From: Bacteriovoracaceae bacterium
GTDB taxonomy: Bacteria > Bdellovibrionota > Bacteriovoracia > Bacteriovoracales > Bacteriovoracaceae
Direction: 5' to 3'
Assembly (NCBI GenBank): GCA_023151145.1
Contig: JAKLJM010000241.1
Coordinates: 1 to 7,916, forward strand
Length of the DNA stretch: 7,916 nt
The position numbers and the translations under genes are program-made. Shown here piece after piece: positions 6,180 through 7,916 of the stretch (position 1 is its first letter; each line of letters opens with the position of its first letter). The notes under the pieces are model-generated. The model did not search any database. It was not told the origin of the DNA and was given only the letters and a program-made list of their open reading frames with translations.

Positions 6180-6691
6180 TTACTTAATTAGAGTAAGGAG
6201 ATCATCCCAAAGCTTAGATCTAAGATCTAATGAGTGAATACCTACTTTTAAAGCTTCTGCACAAAGCAGTGAATCACTACCGCAAAGCTCAACTAAACAA
6301 TCTTTTGCAGCATGGGAATGTTCATCACCATCTAATTTTTTTAATCGTGTCTCAATTTCAGAGGTCTCAATCCCCCTTTATGATCTTTATCAGACTCTTC
6401 ACCTAAAACGATTTCATTAATCAGTCTCACTAGTTTTTTTGAATAAGGACTTGGTTGCCAAGGAACTTCCACACAAGTGATTTCTTTTTGCAGACCTTTT
6501 AAAAGACTCATGAAATCCCACACCGCATAGATATGATGACTCATAAAAGTTCTTAACTCATTAATACTTTTTAAATGTGCGTACATCGGATGAACTGAAA
6601 GTGCTTTTTGTTTTTCAGCAATCAGTGATTCGAGGTCAGAGACAGAGGTATTATCAAAGCTTCTAAGGATGTGATCAAAATTGTTTTGCAT
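6180..6691 (-). pseudogene. DUF3050 (haem-oxygenase-fold) gene remnant, internally deleted and frameshifted
   Basis: The first frame (ATG 6691, GGAAA about 6 bases upstream, stop at 6341-6343) encodes the N-terminal part of a DUF3050 protein: HPMYAHLKSINELRTFM, HHIYAVWDFMSLLKGLQ (52-68), VPWQPSPYSKK and RLINEIVLGEESDKDHKGG (89-107), all typical. Members, as remembered, then continue with SHFELYL and run to about 230-260 residues. Here 9 unrelated residues follow and a stop. A second frame, open from 6377 to the stop at 6180-6182, carries the family's C-terminal signature: KKLDGDEHSHAAKDCLVELCGS, then SLDLRSKLWDDLL. So both ends survive while roughly 70-100 central residues are missing and the ends are out of frame. 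A 1-base change at the G5 run (6372-6376) would join the frames but not bring back the centre. DUF3050 has no firmly known reaction; the fold suggests a metal or haem-linked oxygenase, and this copy should be inactive. Confidence 0.8.
6349..6371. repeat. 8-bp direct repeat, period 15, at the DUF3050 deletion junction
   Basis: GTCTCAAT at 6349-6356 recurs exactly at 6364-6371. On the minus strand it encodes two I-E-T triplets in the second frame, immediately after the G5 run where the two frames meet. It is probably a footprint of the event, or a later slippage event, that damaged the gene. Confidence 0.75.
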
Positions 6692-6731
6692 AATGGTTTC
6701 CAAAAAATGGTAAAAAGAATTCTAAAAAAAC

Positions 6732-6740
6732 TCTATACCA
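6732..6740 (-). promoter_or_regulatory. Candidate extended -10 upstream of the DUF3050 remnant
   Basis: The minus strand reads TGGTATAGA (6740-6732), which is TG-N followed by a -10 matching TATAAT at four of six positions. It would place the start near 6725 and give a leader of about 34 bases to the ATG at 6691. No recognisable -35 was seen at 17-bp spacing. If it works, the broken gene is still transcribed. Confidence 0.35.
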
Positions 6741-6758
6741 CAAAATGAAAAAGGATTT

Positions 6759-6794
6759 CTAGGGACTTGTCCCCTAGTCTTGGTTTAGACAAGA
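6759..6794 (-). terminator. Tandem hairpins after the winged-helix gene, possible weak terminator
   Basis: On the minus strand, TCTTG/CAAGA (arms 6794-6790 and 6782-6778) is followed at once by CTAGGG/CCCTAG with a 7-base internal part (6777-6759), then AAATCCTTTTT. The second stem is 6-7 bp and GC-rich enough, but the U tract is late and interrupted, so termination may be partial. It begins about 13 bases after the stop of the winged-helix gene. Confidence 0.45.
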
Positions 6795-6806
6795 AATATA
6801 TTGTGT

Positions 6807-7238
6807 TTAGACATCAAAATCGCTGTAATTTTGATCTAACTCTTCATCATTTGACTTGGTGAAATAGCGTCGAACAAAATATTGGCCGGCACGAATAGTC
6901 TTAATAAACTCATGCTCCTCTAATTTTCTTAGCGCCGAATAAACATCTTCAATCGGTAAATGTAAGACTTTGGCCATTTCCGTATGAGACATCATAGGAG
7001 AAATTCCATAATCACGATGTAAATTTGGGTAACACCAAACACGACGATATATATACATCAACACGAGAATTTCCATTCTGGATAATTTGAAATCTACAAT
7101 GATACGATCAAAAAAAAGATCAGGAATTTCAGAGAGAGAGGGTTTTAATTTACTTGTCTCATCCCCACCCTTATCGTGAACTTCACGATGTGCGGATTTG
7201 GAACGATGACCTTGCAATATAGATTGTAAATCAACCAT
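6807..7238 (-). CDS. Winged-helix DNA-binding protein
   Basis: A 143-residue cytoplasmic protein that looks like a small transcription regulator. Residues 1-45 are polar and probably disordered. Residues about 50-127 form a winged-helix domain: LSRMEILVLMYIYRRVW as first helix, SHTEMAKVLHLPIEDVYSAL as helix-turn-helix (84-103), then LRKLEEHEFIKTIRAG and QYFVRRYF as the recognition-helix end and beta wing. The tail (128-143) is acidic. The logic of 'type of cell, then level of helix pairing' resembles MarR/DnaD-like wHTH folds, but I cannot place it in a named family, and no ligand or metal motif is visible. The ATG at 7238 has AAGGAAG (7250-7244) 5 bases upstream. A 7-bp inverted repeat overlaps the likely transcription start, as expected if the protein represses its own gene. 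It is separated by 122 bases from the acetyltransferase gene upstream on the same strand. Confidence 0.75.
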   Translation of the reverse strand: MVDLQSILQGHRSKSAHREVHDKGGDETSKLKPSLSEIPDLFFDRIIVDFKLSRMEILVLMYIYRRVWCYPNLHRDYGISPMMSHTEMAKVLHLPIEDVYSALRKLEEHEFIKTIRAGQYFVRRYFTKSNDEELDQNYSDFDV

Positions 7239-7259
7239 AGCCGCTTCCTTTCGATGGCA

Positions 7260-7277
7260 GAGTTCACCCTTGAACTC
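7260..7277. promoter_or_regulatory. 7-bp inverted repeat upstream of the winged-helix gene, candidate operator
   Basis: GAGTTCA (7260-7266), spacer CCCT and TGAACTC (7271-7277) form a perfect inverted repeat, 22-39 bases before the ATG at 7238. On the minus strand a candidate -10, TATAAC (7287-7282), ends just 4 bases before it, so transcription would start within the repeat. It could be an operator for the encoded winged-helix protein or form a 5' mRNA stem-loop next to the ribosome binding site. Confidence 0.5.
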
Positions 7278-7360
7278 CGTAGTTATATTAAGGTTAACAT
7301 AGAACTAAATAAAAAGCTATAGTGAGTGCTTGAGAGACAAATATTGTCAAGGAAAACTCT

Positions 7361-7916
7361 TTAAGAATTTAATTCCTTTCCCATAAAACATAGTAGAGTG
7401 TTTTGATAATCTTTCTCCACAACATATTGAAAACCTTGTTTAAAATAGAACTGATAATTCCGACTTGTTTTCTCGGTAATTAAATGAAGCCCTTTGATTC
7501 CTTTCATACGCAAATCTGCTTCTACACCGGCAAGAATCATCGCCCCAAGTCCTAATCCTCGATAATCTTGATGAGTGTTCATATGTAGATGGGCAGGATA
7601 TTTTTGGTATTCATCTGTAAAAGTGACAAGTGACTTTAATTGTAAATGCTCCATCCCCTTTAAGGTATCAGGACAAACGCAAAGGTAGGCCAAAAGATTA
7701 GATTTATCATCAACCATTAAATAAAAAAATTCTGGATAAAGTGACTGATAATCACCACACCATTTCTGAAAAAATTCTTGGCGATGGACTTCGTCCTTAA
7801 ATTGTTTAACAGATGAAGAGTGAAAAAAAATGTCCTTTAATTGAGAGGAAAAAATTTTATGAGCTTCGTCCGATAATTGTGCCCAACGGACAATTGTCGT
7901 ATGTAACTGAGGGACT
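7361..7916 (-). CDS. GNAT-family N-acetyltransferase (5' end outside window)
   Basis: The minus-strand frame is open from the right edge to the stop at 7361, giving 184 visible residues; the ATG at 7717 is internal, since the same frame carries a further 66 codons of protein-like sequence upstream (ending DYQSLYPEFFYLMVDD). The fold is that of the GNAT acyl-CoA transferases: a strand pair around LLAYLCVCPD, then YPAHLHMNTHQDYRGLGLGA containing the acetyl-CoA pyrophosphate loop (R/Q-x-x-G-x-G as Y-R-G-L-G-L-G, about residues 118-124), a following helix, the strand GLHLITEKTS, and the final NYQFYFKQGFQYV motif, in which the family places the Tyr-Phe pair near the CoA. The substrate cannot be told; the YPAHLHM strand just before the loop resembles that of GNATs linked to glycan or general N-acetylation, but this is only a hint. 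The gene's promoter and start are beyond the window. Confidence 0.88.
   Translation of the reverse strand, partial: VPQLHTTIVRWAQLSDEAHKIFSSQLKDIFFHSSSVKQFKDEVHRQEFFQKWCGDYQSLYPEFFYLMVDDKSNLLAYLCVCPDTLKGMEHLQLKSLVTFTDEYQKYPAHLHMNTHQDYRGLGLGAMILAGVEADLRMKGIKGLHLITEKTSRNYQFYFKQGFQYVVEKDYQNTLLCFMGKELNS

Noticed and set aside
6372..6376. Simple one-base sequencing error at the G5 run explaining the DUF3050 break
   Set aside because: Adding a G joins the frames, but the large central part of the family is still absent, so the gene would remain broken.
7361..7717. Acetyltransferase starting at the ATG at 7717
   Set aside because: The frame stays open for 66 more codons to the window edge with protein-like sequence, and no ribosome binding site precedes 7717.

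Overview
The window is AT-rich chromosomal DNA carrying nine protein-coding loci. Seven appear intact or run off a window edge, and two look like decaying pseudogenes. The repertoire points to the Bdellovibrionota, in the low-GC Bacteriovorax/Peredibacter/Halobacteriovorax direction. It includes a secreted trypsin-fold protease, a DsbA-like lipoprotein with a charged helical N-terminal extension, several exported proteins of unknown family, and an aldo/keto reductase of the 'SIHPEFL...LLHNPEYF' type. This assignment rests on remembered family resemblance, not on a search. No rRNA, tRNA, CRISPR array, insertion sequence or phage gene was seen.

Left part (1-1930, plus strand): the C-terminal ATPase domain of a sensor histidine kinase overlaps an OmpR/PhoB-type response regulator by 11 bases. 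Next comes a regulatory gap with three TTGAC-like repeats spaced exactly 11 bp apart and a 28-bp dyad, then a DsbA-like thioredoxin-fold lipoprotein. A strong bidirectional terminator (1893-1924) closes this block against the minus-strand genes on its right.

Middle part (1935-6180, minus strand): reading leftward from the right there is a 413-residue exported helical protein of unknown function with its own terminator, then a secreted serine protease with an intact His-Asp-Ser triad and its own terminator. After these come an aldo/keto reductase broken by a frameshift and apparently lacking its catalytic-lysine segment, and a small exported protein whose ribosome binding site lies inside a strong predicted hairpin.

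Right part (6180-7916, minus strand): a GNAT acetyltransferase runs in from the right edge. It is followed by a winged-helix DNA-binding protein with a 7-bp inverted repeat at its likely transcription start, then the remnant of a DUF3050 (haem-oxygenase-fold) gene. That remnant keeps the family's two ends, but the middle is gone and the ends are in different frames.

No coherent defence or biosynthetic system is evident. The most informative signals are regulatory: the 11-bp repeats beside the response regulator, the leader dyad and the sequestered ribosome binding site. The other notable signal is two independently decayed enzyme genes about 2.5 kb apart, each with a short direct repeat at the frame-breaking site.
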